Numbered from the stretch's first letter, positions 1 to 6,600 are shown. The stretch is 8,390 bases of DNA from Euryarchaeota archaeon UBA125 (GCA_002502625.1 DAPV01000103.1:1-8390); one strand, 5' to 3'. Numbers and translations: made by a program. Notes: generated by a model not told the origin, from the letters alone.

Positions 1-527
1 TGATCATCAGGACCAGGAATTGTACCGTATACTCTTGCAATATCACATGTTCCTGCGCCAATATCGATAACGATAGTGTGTCCAATCATATCTAGTGCGT
101 AGGCAACTGCAAAAGGCTCAGAGATAATCATTGCAGCATTAACACTACCAGATGCAGCATCAAAAATTGCTGTCTGATCTGTAAATGAGGCTTCTGCAGG
201 TGCACCAATAACTGCAACAACATTGTCGTACTCTTCAGGGTCAGCTAACGAAATTAGATGATTAATGAAATGCGCAATGAACTTTTTATCTTCTGCAGTA
301 TCCTTGATTACACCATGCTCCAAAGGTCTGAACAAATTTAGAGCAAGACGGTTCTTGAGAGCCTCCTCTCCGAAAAGAACATCTTTGCCCAACATGTTCC
401 TTGCAATTGGGTCTTTAGGAGTCCCTACGACAGTGAGAACCTCTTCCTCATGTCCTGCGCTCGAAGTCAAAACGGAACGGAAAGTTCCGAGGTCTATTCC
501 AATGTAAAGGTCGTTGTCTCCAGCCAT
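1..527 (-). CDS. MamK/MreB-like actin-family ATPase (5' part, runs off the left edge)
   Basis: This is a partial gene. The first 175 residues are visible and the frame stays open to base 1. The product belongs to the actin/Hsp70 ATPase superfamily, whose members bind ATP between two lobes; MreB and MamK types polymerise into cytoplasmic filaments. The phosphate-1 motif IGIDLGTFRS lies at residues 9-18 and the phosphate-2 motif IDIGAGTCD at 154-162, with Cys161 where Thr is usual. Three segments recall magnetosome MamK from memory rather than by search: VVGTPKD (33-39), AVIGAPAEAS (105-114) and the IISEPFAVAYALD to GTIPGPDD stretch (134-175). The ATG at 527 begins two residues before an acidic stretch and seven before the ATPase fold, so the start is convincing. 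It follows the dual zinc-ribbon gene by 78 bases on the same strand. MreB or an archaeal MreB-like actin are alternatives; Hsp70 is unlikely. Filament formation is inference. Confidence 0.82.
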   Translation of the reverse strand, partial: MAGDNDLYIGIDLGTFRSVLTSSAGHEEEVLTVVGTPKDPIARNMLGKDVLFGEEALKNRLALNLFRPLEHGVIKDTAEDKKFIAHFINHLISLADPEEYDNVVAVIGAPAEASFTDQTAIFDAASGSVNAAMIISEPFAVAYALDMIGHTIVIDIGAGTCDIARVYGTIPGPDD

Positions 528-544
528 ATCTATCCAGCCTGTGT

Positions 545-566
545 TGGGTGGTATATGATTCGGTAT
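545..566 (-). promoter_or_regulatory. Possible TATA element ahead of the actin-like gene
   Basis: The 78-base gap between the zinc-ribbon stop and the actin start reads, on the minus strand, through two copies of a CATATACC-like motif. The downstream copy is centred near 555, about 28 bases before the ATG at 527. That is the archaeal TATA-to-start distance expected for a leaderless or very short-leader transcript. No strong Shine-Dalgarno sequence precedes the ATG. This suggests the actin gene may have its own promoter in addition to read-through from the upstream genes. The call is based on spacing and composition only. Confidence 0.3.
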
Positions 567-605
567 ATGAAGTCCACGACACAAACGGAAATTCAAAAAT
601 CGTAT

Positions 606-1604
606 TCAAACCCAGTTTTGGCAGCGTTCACACCACCATCCGCCATGATCAGGATAGTACGGAGTCATTGCATGACATGCAGGACATTCTTTGATGATGC
701 CTTCTCCAAATCTGTTTAGAATTAATTGCATATGCTGTTCGTCAGATATTCCTAAATTCGATCGCATAATCCATAATAATTCGTCCTCAGAAGGAGTAAT
801 TACTCCATCATCAACTACTAATCCAAGCATCTCACGATAGTCTTCTATTGTCATCATTGCATCGACATCAATTACCCTACCATCCCTTTCTAATAACATA
901 TTTTTTCCACCGGGGTCATCAACGAAAATAACAACGCTACGTGGTTGAATTGATGCATCACGAGGCTCAATTACAATTGTATCCTCAGTAGATTCTGCAT
1001 GAACGATAGTTGAACGCCGATTAATAATTGATGCAATGTTTCTACAGGTGTCCGAGATTGCTCGTCCTACTCTCCAACCTCTATCATCAGTGGCATCCAT
1101 TGAATAGAATTCAGTATCCCTTCCAGGATACTCTACACGTATTTCTTCACCACCGTCAAAATCGTTCCCTAAAACTGAAATTACTGCTAATTCAGTCGCT
1201 ACAATATTATCCTCGTCATCGAATGAAATCATTAGTGGTTTTCGCTCTTCTTCTGCTGCATTGAAATGTCCTGCCATCCCATCCATCCAACGATTCTGTA
1301 GACGCCCAAGTGTCGCCTCTTGTTCTTTAGAAAGATCAGAATCTAATCCAAGAACACCACGAAGACTTCCTTTCTCTAATTCTTCTTTAAATTCATCGAC
1401 TTTCTTAGATTCATCATGTATCGTTGATCTTACTGGACCAGTAGAGACAGCGTTTGGATCAATCCATTCATATTGACATTTGACACATTGTAAATATCCA
1501 GGAATTGAAGATGGTTGAGCATCGCCACCGCACCGAGGACAATCCCCCTCCTCTTGAACCTCGAGATTCTTCTTCGCTTCATCACGCCCGCCACGGTTGA
1601 ACAT
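606..1604 (-). CDS. Conserved-looking protein with N- and C-terminal zinc ribbons and a TerB-like helical segment
   Basis: I do not recognise a named family. From the ATG at 1604 the protein has 332 residues. An N-terminal zinc ribbon uses Cys22, Cys25, Cys40 and Cys43 (CPRC/CVKC), and a C-terminal ribbon uses Cys307, Cys310, Cys325 and Cys328 (CPAC/CERC). Between them is an acidic soluble region with no membrane segment. Residues about 260-300 (DDGVITPSEDELL followed by LGISDEQHMQ) look like the short helical segment seen in TerB-like and other archaeal zinc-ribbon proteins. The frame also has a TTG at 1628, but the ATG at 1604 is preferred because GGAG lies four bases upstream of it and the extra eight residues are unremarkable. 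The gene follows the thiolase by about 40 bases and precedes the actin-like gene, so co-transcription is likely. The two ribbons suggest protein or nucleic-acid binding; the role is unknown. Confidence 0.8.
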   Translation of the reverse strand: MFNRGGRDEAKKNLEVQEEGDCPRCGGDAQPSSIPGYLQCVKCQYEWIDPNAVSTGPVRSTIHDESKKVDEFKEELEKGSLRGVLGLDSDLSKEQEATLGRLQNRWMDGMAGHFNAAEEERKPLMISFDDEDNIVATELAVISVLGNDFDGGEEIRVEYPGRDTEFYSMDATDDRGWRVGRAISDTCRNIASIINRRSTIVHAESTEDTIVIEPRDASIQPRSVVIFVDDPGGKNMLLERDGRVIDVDAMMTIEDYREMLGLVVDDGVITPSEDELLWIMRSNLGISDEQHMQLILNRFGEGIIKECPACHAMTPYYPDHGGWWCERCQNWV

Positions 1605-1644
1605 GGCACTCCACAGGACGCTGCTCAAATAGCAGTTGCGACGA

Positions 1645-2787
1645 TTATACTCTTTCTAGAATAGTAGCAATACCCATTCCACCGCCAATACACATCGTAG
1701 CAAGACCGTATTGTCCACCATTTCTTTGCAATAAGCTAGCAGTTTTTCCAACTATTCTAGCACCTGAAGCACCCAATGGATGTCCAAGCGCTATTGCTCC
1801 TCCATCAATATTGATTTTTTCAATAGGTAGATTCAATTCATCAATACATGCCAAGGATTGACTAGAAAATGCCTCATTCAATTCAATCACATCAAGATCT
1901 TCAACTGATAGACCTGCGCGTTTCAATGCAAGAAGAGTCGAAGGTATCGGGCCTAATCCCATTTCATCAGGATTAACTCCAACAACTGCAGCAGAAACTA
2001 TCCTAGCCATTGGAGTTAGATTATATTCATTTACTGCTCTTTGAGATGCAACTAAACTGAATGAAGAACCATCTGTAAGAGGAGAACTAGTTGCCGCAGT
2101 TACAACACCATTATCGATGAATGCAGGTTTCAATCGAGCCATTGATTCCAATGATGATTGTCTCATACAACCATCTAAATCATGGCCAATTTCTTGATTT
2201 GTTCCAGGAATAATTATTGATGCGACTTCTTCTCTAAAGTACTCGTTAGATTTAGCTTCGATGGCCTTACTATGACTATTCAAAGCAAATTCTTCTTGTC
2301 TTTTTCTAGATATATTTCGCCTAGATGCGACATTTTCAGCTGTAATACCCATCGAAATATACGCATCGGGCATTAATTGTTCTAGTGTAGGAGACGGAGA
2401 TCTATTGAATCCACCTCTCTGAATTCTACTCATGGATTCAATTCCTCCACATAGGAATAAATCGCCCCATCCTCTAGCGATCATACCTGCTGCTGTATGC
2501 ATTACTTGCATAGAAGAGCCACATAGACGATTAGTAGTCATTCCAGATAGGGTTGAAGGACCGTTGAGATAATGAGTAACAATCCGTCCAATGTTGAGTC
2601 CCTGTTCACCTTCTGGATAAGCACACCCAACTAATACATCATCAAGTGTATGTGGGTCTACTCCGGCTTTTAGTAACAGAGCATTTGCAATTTGCCCCGC
2701 CAAATCATCTGGCCTCACGTCCTTCAAATGACCACGATGGGCCCGAGTGAAAGGAGAACGGACAAAACCACAAACGTACGCGTCCAT
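1645..2787 (-). CDS. fadA: FadA-type 3-ketoacyl-CoA thiolase (acetyl-CoA C-acyltransferase)
   Basis: This enzyme cleaves 3-ketoacyl-CoA with CoA to give acetyl-CoA and a shortened acyl-CoA, the last step of beta-oxidation; some homologues run in reverse to make acetoacetyl-CoA. At 380 residues it is a normal full-length thiolase, cytosolic and without a targeting signal. The nucleophile is Cys89 in NRLCGSSMQ. NEAF lies at 304-307, the GHPLGASG motif with His336 at 335-342, and the second catalytic Cys366 in CIGGGMG near the C-terminus. The NRLCGSSMQ block and the GLATMCIG to IATxxERV ending match bacterial FadA more closely than archaeal acetoacetyl-CoA thiolases with an OB-fold partner. No such partner and no fadB lies nearby, so its pathway role rests on family knowledge. 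The ATG at 2787 starts just before the fold and has no clear Shine-Dalgarno. It appears to head the minus-strand block. Confidence 0.93.
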   Translation of the reverse strand: MDAYVCGFVRSPFTRAHRGHLKDVRPDDLAGQIANALLLKAGVDPHTLDDVLVGCAYPEGEQGLNIGRIVTHYLNGPSTLSGMTTNRLCGSSMQVMHTAAGMIARGWGDLFLCGGIESMSRIQRGGFNRSPSPTLEQLMPDAYISMGITAENVASRRNISRKRQEEFALNSHSKAIEAKSNEYFREEVASIIIPGTNQEIGHDLDGCMRQSSLESMARLKPAFIDNGVVTAATSSPLTDGSSFSLVASQRAVNEYNLTPMARIVSAAVVGVNPDEMGLGPIPSTLLALKRAGLSVEDLDVIELNEAFSSQSLACIDELNLPIEKINIDGGAIALGHPLGASGARIVGKTASLLQRNGGQYGLATMCIGGGMGIATILERV

Positions 2788-2823
2788 GTAATACCGTAAG
2801 AACGGACATGAATGAATGTGCCG

Positions 2824-2835
2824 AGAAATTTTACC
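2824..2835. promoter_or_regulatory. Shared AT-rich (TATA-like) element in the fadA-kptA divergent gap
   Basis: The 67-base gap between the divergent thiolase and kptA starts holds one AT-rich core, AAATTTTA at 2827-2834, which is nearly palindromic. On the plus strand its centre is about 25 bases before the ATG at 2855, the spacing of an archaeal TATA box for a leaderless transcript. On the minus strand it is about 43 bases from the thiolase ATG, which would leave a short leader. One element serving both directions is possible. A small inverted repeat, CCGT/ACGG at 2794-2805, sits next to the thiolase start. This is a composition-based guess. Confidence 0.3.
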
Positions 2836-2854
2836 CTAAACACCCAATCGGCTT

Positions 2855-3601
2855 ATGAACGGCCGATGGGTCCGTGTGTTTGTTTCTATGATTCGCGAGT
2901 GCATTATCCCTTGTCCAATTAGCTACTTTGCTGATAACCTCTGTCCAGCATGTAACTCAGAAGGTAAATTCATCATGAGAACAGGTGAAAGAGAGACACT
3001 TGGTCGCAGATTAGCTCGAGTATGTCGTCATGATCCAGGAAGATACAATCTAGAGATGGACATCAATGGATGGGTAGATATCCGTGAATTAGTTGATGCT
3101 CTTCGTGAAAAAGAAAGCAGAAGGTTCGGTAGATGGCTGCGACCCCACCATATCAAAGCCGTAGTAGAATGCGATGCAAAAGGACGATATGAAGTAAGAG
3201 GAAACACAGTTCGTGCTACTTACGGACATACTGTAGAAATTGAATTAGATTTACCAACAGACAATATCCCACCTTCTCTATTCTATCCTTGCTCTAATGA
3301 AGATTTGGAGATCATCATGGACATTGGTATCCTACCAGGAAATCGAAGTCATGTCCACCTTTCAAGAACGGTAGCAAAAGCAGCAGAAGCGGGTCGACTT
3401 GGAGGTCAACAACTGAAGCGCCCAATTATCCTTGAAATTGATACTGCTCAGATGACTGCCACAGGTGATACGGTATGGAAAGCAGGAACTGCAGTATATC
3501 TTGCGGAGAAAGTTGAACCTCAATATCTTGATCGCGTCGAAGAAGATGACGATAGATTAGCACCTCTGATATCCAAGTGGGAACAAGAAGAAGAAGAATA
3601 A
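2855..3601 (+). CDS. kptA: RNA 2'-phosphotransferase, Tpt1/KptA family
   Basis: The family removes a 2'-phosphate from RNA by transferring it to NAD+, releasing nicotinamide and ADP-ribose 1''-2''-cyclic phosphate. The usual two-lobe order is present: an N-terminal RNA-binding lobe (RHDP, Arg58-His59; DINGWVDIRELV at 69-80; YEVRGNTVRATYGHT at 112-126 with Arg120) and a C-terminal NAD lobe (NRSHVHLS, Arg164 at 163-170). All four Arg/His residues known to be essential in Tpt1 have counterparts. A Cys-bearing N-terminal extension (Cys16, Cys20, Cys30, Cys33 before GKFI) is typical of archaeal members, although the first half of the ribbon looks degenerate. The usual LYHGT-like loop reads FYPCS at 143-147. 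The 248 residues include an acidic tail. Another ATG at 2888 would trim 11 residues; the 2855 start is kept because a TATA-like element lies about 25 bases upstream. The physiological RNA target in archaea is uncertain. Confidence 0.92.
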   Translation: MNGRWVRVFVSMIRECIIPCPISYFADNLCPACNSEGKFIMRTGERETLGRRLARVCRHDPGRYNLEMDINGWVDIRELVDALREKESRRFGRWLRPHHIKAVVECDAKGRYEVRGNTVRATYGHTVEIELDLPTDNIPPSLFYPCSNEDLEIIMDIGILPGNRSHVHLSRTVAKAAEAGRLGGQQLKRPIILEIDTAQMTATGDTVWKAGTAVYLAEKVEPQYLDRVEEDDDRLAPLISKWEQEEEE

Positions 3602-3603
3602 CT

Positions 3604-3927
3604 TCAGAGTTTGTAACCACATGATGGACAGAAATCTAGATCTTCTTCTAAGGGCCCATCACACTTAGGACATCCATCTCCTTCTAATCGAGTACTTGAG
3701 ACACTATCCGATGATTCAATTAAACGAGCAGATGAATCTACATCTTGGTATTTCTTTGAATCTAAAGCCTCTCTAATCTCTACAGCTGCACTGAAATCTA
3801 ATGCTTCTTGTAATGCAATATCTATTCGCAAGCGTAATCGCTCTCGTTCTTCTGGATCGACTATATTTTCAAGTTCATTCCTACGGGCCTGAAGGTAACG
3901 TCTGAACTCGTCTACTGTAGGAGCCAT
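3604..3927 (-). CDS. Small hypothetical protein with a C-terminal zinc ribbon
   Basis: I do not recognise this 107-residue protein. Residues 1-58 are charged and predicted helical (FRRYLQARRNELENIV, then PEERERLRLRIDIALQEAL), followed by a Ser-rich linker at about 64-82. A single zinc ribbon ends the protein, with Cys86, Cys89, Cys100 and Cys103 (CPKC/CPSCGYKL). There is no signal peptide or membrane segment. The architecture suggests a small adaptor or nucleic-acid-associated protein, but no function can be assigned. Two in-frame ATGs, at 3933 and 3927, lie two codons apart; the inner one is taken because MAPTVDEF is a plainer start, but the evidence is weak either way. Its stop converges with kptA, leaving 2 bases, and it diverges from ipk. 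Codon use and the coherent motif argue for a real gene. Confidence 0.72.
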   Translation of the reverse strand: MAPTVDEFRRYLQARRNELENIVDPEERERLRLRIDIALQEALDFSAAVEIREALDSKKYQDVDSSARLIESSDSVSSTRLEGDGCPKCDGPLEEDLDFCPSCGYKL

Positions 3928-3999
3928 GTGCATCCGAACCAGTTATTCATCATCAATCTGTGTGCGCACCATGATGAACAACAACGTTGTCCGAACTTC

Positions 4000-4815
4000 A
4001 TGGAAGGGGGTCAACGCAAGGTAGTTTTGAAGCTCGGTGGAGGCCTTCTAACTCACAAAAAAGGGCTTTGTTCTCCAAATATCGATGCAATTCAACAATC
4101 TGCAAAAACCATCAATGAACTCATTTACAATGGATGCAATATTGCTTTAGTCCATGGAGCAGGTTCGTTTGGCCATGCTAGAGCAAAAACCTGGAAACTT
4201 TCAGAAGGAAAGTTAGACGAAATATTTCACCCAGAGGATAATATTCGTAGTCAGTTAGAAGCAGTAAATCAGGTCCGCAAGGATATGAAAAAATTAAATC
4301 AAATTCTAACCAATGAGTTAGATTCTTTGGGAGTGCAATACAATGTATTTCATCCACATGAATGGGCTAAGGGTTTCGGACCTAATTTTGAAGGAGAATT
4401 AGAGTTTCTTAATTCAGACGTAATGAGTATTGTTCATGGGGATGTCGTAGATGATGAAAAACAAGGATTTGGAATTCTTTCTGGCGATGATTTAATGTTT
4501 AGAATTGCTACAGAGTGGGGTGATGTAAAATCATGTGTCTTTGCACTCGCCGATTGTGATGGAATCATGTCTCATCCACCCCATAATCCTGAATCAAAGT
4601 TAATTCCAGAATGGAATCATCAAATGGGTTTTGGGAGTGAACATGATGCAGACAATGACGTCACAGGAGGCATAGAATACAAAGCTATTAGGGCTTCAGA
4701 AATTTCTCAAAAAAATGGAAACAAAACCGAGGTAATGTTTGTTGATGGAAGAAGATCAGAGAGAGTTTTCGATGCCTGTATGGGTGTAATGACTTTAGGA
4801 ACAAAAATTCTGTAA
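4000..4815 (+). CDS. ipk: Isopentenyl phosphate kinase
   Basis: The enzyme phosphorylates isopentenyl phosphate with ATP to give isopentenyl diphosphate, the final kinase step of the archaeal alternative mevalonate pathway. It belongs to the amino acid kinase superfamily and is cytosolic. From the ATG at 4000 it has 271 residues, close to the usual 245-270. The N-terminal nucleotide-binding strand VVLKLGGGLLT is at 8-18. The family signature HGAGSFGH at 52-59 ends in His59, the residue that separates IPK from other kinases of the fold by contacting the substrate phosphate. Later come FGILSGDDLMFRIA, ALADCDGIM and DVTGGIEYKA, which fit the ATP site. The frame extends upstream to 3928, but those 24 residues resemble no IPK N-terminus, so the internal ATG just before the first strand is preferred. 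The next gene uses its product directly. Confidence 0.93.
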   Translation: MEGGQRKVVLKLGGGLLTHKKGLCSPNIDAIQQSAKTINELIYNGCNIALVHGAGSFGHARAKTWKLSEGKLDEIFHPEDNIRSQLEAVNQVRKDMKKLNQILTNELDSLGVQYNVFHPHEWAKGFGPNFEGELEFLNSDVMSIVHGDVVDDEKQGFGILSGDDLMFRIATEWGDVKSCVFALADCDGIMSHPPHNPESKLIPEWNHQMGFGSEHDADNDVTGGIEYKAIRASEISQKNGNKTEVMFVDGRRSERVFDACMGVMTLGTKIL

Positions 4816-4853
4816 CACCCGTTCGATTATAGGCGAGACCATTCATCAGAGGG

Positions 4854-4861
4854 TTGGAGGG
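4854..4861 (+). promoter_or_regulatory. Shine-Dalgarno site fixing a GTG start
   Basis: GGAGGG at 4856-4861 lies about seven bases upstream of the GTG at 4868. It is the clearest ribosome-binding site in the window and supports GTG as the start of the isomerase-synthase fusion. The 52-base gap after the ipk stop also contains GATTATAG at 4824-4831, which could be a weak secondary TATA element, but co-transcription with ipk is the simpler reading. Confidence 0.6.
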
Positions 4862-4867
4862 ACCATA

Positions 4868-6541
4868 GTGGCCGATTCAACATTACTGGATGAGGAAGAT
4901 CCTGATCAAGCCGGAATGATGGATGAGATGTGTATTTTGGTAGATATAGATGATAACCCGATTGGGTCTGCTTCCAAATTAGATTGCCACAGAGGTGCAG
5001 GGTTACGTCATCGGGCATTTTCAGTTCTAATTTTTGATTCTAACAATCGACTTCTTTTACAAAAGAGAGCGAGTGATAAAATCACATTTCCAGGAGTATG
5101 GGCTAATTCTTGCTGTAGCCATCCTCTCGATATTGATGGAGAAAAAGAAACTGAGAACGCGAGTGGTGTGAAAAATGCAGCAGTCAGAAAAATGGAACAA
5201 GAACTAGGAATTCCGACCGGAACAATTCCTGCTGATAATCTTCTATATGTTACGCGTATGGAATATATTGCACGAATGAATGAGGTATGGGTTGAACACG
5301 AAATCGACCATATTATGGTCGTTCGAGCAGATGTAGAAGTATCCCCTAATCCCAATGAAATTGAAGATACCAGATGGGTATCAAAAATAGAATTAGAAGA
5401 AATGGCCTCCGAGCATGAAGCAGGAAATCTAGTCATTGCACCATGGTTTGATTTGATCAGAGTGAATTTACTTGATAATTGGTGGGATGATATTGATGAA
5501 ATGAGTAATCATATTGATGGAAAAATTCATCGATTTATGGAAGAGAGACCAGATCGTGCAGGATTATCAATAATGGATAAGCATAGAGTTGCTGCTGAGA
5601 AATGTATTGCTAGAGCAATAGAGAAGAGCACAGAACCTAGACTAGGTGGAGCAATGATGCACCTTATTGAGGGTGGAGGAAAACGTCTGCGAGCTGTTTT
5701 ACCAAGTCTGGTTGGCGAAGCTGTAGGAACTCACCACAAAGGGCATCATGACCTAGGAGCGGCAATAGAAATAATTCATAATTTTACTTTAGTTCATGAC
5801 GATATAATGGACAATGATCCAATTAGAAGAGGAAGGCCTGCAGTTCATATCGCATATGATATGCCTACAGCAATTAATGCAGGGGATGCAATGCTTGCAC
5901 TTGCTTTTGAGATGATTGCTGAATCTGCAGACATAAAAGACGAAGTTATGAGAGATCTTGTTAGAGTCATAGGAAGAATGGTTAGGAAAGTATCAGAAGG
6001 ACAACAAATGGATATGGATTTTGAAAACAGATCTGATGGAGTATCAGAAGCAGAATATATAACTATGATATCTGGAAAAACTGCTGCAATGTTTGAGACA
6101 TGTGCACAAACTGGTGCTATGCTCGCAGGTGCTAGTGAAGAAATTCAAGAAACTTGTAGGTTATGGGGGCTTGAAACTGGATTATGCTTTCAATTAATGG
6201 ATGATTTAATTGACATAACAGGAGATACAGTAACACTCGGAAAACCCGCTGGAAGTGATGTTTTAGAAGGCAAGAGAACTTTGATGGCAATTCATGCTTT
6301 AAATCAAGACCCAAGTAATCTTCCTACTTTTCATTCAATATTTGGGAAGGGGGAATCAGGTTCAACAAATCTACCTAAAGCAATTGCAGAAATGGAGGCA
6401 GTTGGTTCTCTAGAATACGGTAGAAAAAGAGCCATGGAGCATCATTCTGAAGCTCATCGACATTTGTCTAAATTAGATGATTCTAATGCTAAATCTGTAC
6501 TTGAAGGCCTTACAGATTGGCAACTCGAACGAATGTCTTGA
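4868..6541 (+). CDS. Fused type I isopentenyl-diphosphate isomerase and geranylgeranyl diphosphate synthase
   Basis: One uninterrupted 557-residue frame carries two enzymes. Residues about 18-205 are a type I (Nudix) IPP isomerase interconverting IPP and DMAPP. Metal ligands are His41, His48 and His85, with Glu143 and Glu145 in WVEHEID; the catalytic Cys83 is in NSCCSHPL; the Nudix-like helix AAVRKMEQELGI is at 104-115. Residues about 212-557 are a trans-prenyltransferase: GGKRLR at 270-275, first Asp-rich motif DDIMD at 311-315, RRGRP at 320-324, GKTAAMFE at 403-410, second Asp-rich motif DDLID at 445-449, and EGKRT at 467-471. Phe306 at the fifth position before the first Asp-rich motif, with Thr307 next, is the archaeal C20 signature, so the product is probably GGPP for ether lipids. 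It starts at GTG behind a good Shine-Dalgarno, 52 bases after ipk. The domains are normally separate proteins. Internal initiation at the ATG at 5501 cannot be excluded. Confidence 0.93.
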   Translation: MADSTLLDEEDPDQAGMMDEMCILVDIDDNPIGSASKLDCHRGAGLRHRAFSVLIFDSNNRLLLQKRASDKITFPGVWANSCCSHPLDIDGEKETENASGVKNAAVRKMEQELGIPTGTIPADNLLYVTRMEYIARMNEVWVEHEIDHIMVVRADVEVSPNPNEIEDTRWVSKIELEEMASEHEAGNLVIAPWFDLIRVNLLDNWWDDIDEMSNHIDGKIHRFMEERPDRAGLSIMDKHRVAAEKCIARAIEKSTEPRLGGAMMHLIEGGGKRLRAVLPSLVGEAVGTHHKGHHDLGAAIEIIHNFTLVHDDIMDNDPIRRGRPAVHIAYDMPTAINAGDAMLALAFEMIAESADIKDEVMRDLVRVIGRMVRKVSEGQQMDMDFENRSDGVSEAEYITMISGKTAAMFETCAQTGAMLAGASEEIQETCRLWGLETGLCFQLMDDLIDITGDTVTLGKPAGSDVLEGKRTLMAIHALNQDPSNLPTFHSIFGKGESGSTNLPKAIAEMEAVGSLEYGRKRAMEHHSEAHRHLSKLDDSNAKSVLEGLTDWQLERMS

Positions 6542-6583
6542 AAGTTAACACATAACAGTCGTGTTGTTGGAACATACATCACT

Positions 6584-6600
6584 TCTTATTATTTATGAAA
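6584..6600 (+). promoter_or_regulatory. Possible TATA element for the cold-shock gene
   Basis: The 151-base gap between the fusion gene and the cold-shock gene contains an AT-rich core TTATTATTTATG at about 6587-6598. If it is a TATA box, transcription would begin near 6620, giving an mRNA leader of roughly 70 bases. That is long for an archaeon and would include an A6-GTCG-T6 stretch at 6627-6642 that could pair weakly, or act as a U-tract terminator for the upstream gene. The assignment is from composition and spacing only. Confidence 0.35.

Noticed and set aside
1..527. DnaK/Hsp70 assignment for the left-edge gene
   Set aside because: The ATPase motifs are shared across the superfamily, but the segments between them match MamK/MreB-like proteins and lack Hsp70 signatures such as an N-terminal GTTNS-like motif.
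265..719. Two plus-strand frames (265-507 and 450-719)
   Set aside because: They lie opposite the actin-like gene and the end of the zinc-ribbon gene, have no recognisable motif, and their peptides have the low-complexity look of antisense frames.
1604..1628. TTG start at 1628 for the dual zinc-ribbon protein
   Set aside because: It adds eight unremarkable residues, has no ribosome-binding site, and a GGAG sits properly ahead of the ATG at 1604.
3928..3999. N-terminal extension of ipk from the ATG at 3928
   Set aside because: The added 24 residues do not resemble any IPK N-terminus, and the extension would overlap the 5' end of the divergent zinc-ribbon gene.
5008..5436. Minus-strand frame of 142 codons inside the isomerase half
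   Set aside because: It is antisense to strongly conserved isomerase motifs and its translation is Ser/Ile-rich with no domain.
5501..6541. A separate GGPP synthase gene starting at the ATG at 5501
   Set aside because: No stop separates it from the isomerase and no close Shine-Dalgarno precedes it; a fusion is the simpler reading, though internal initiation remains possible.
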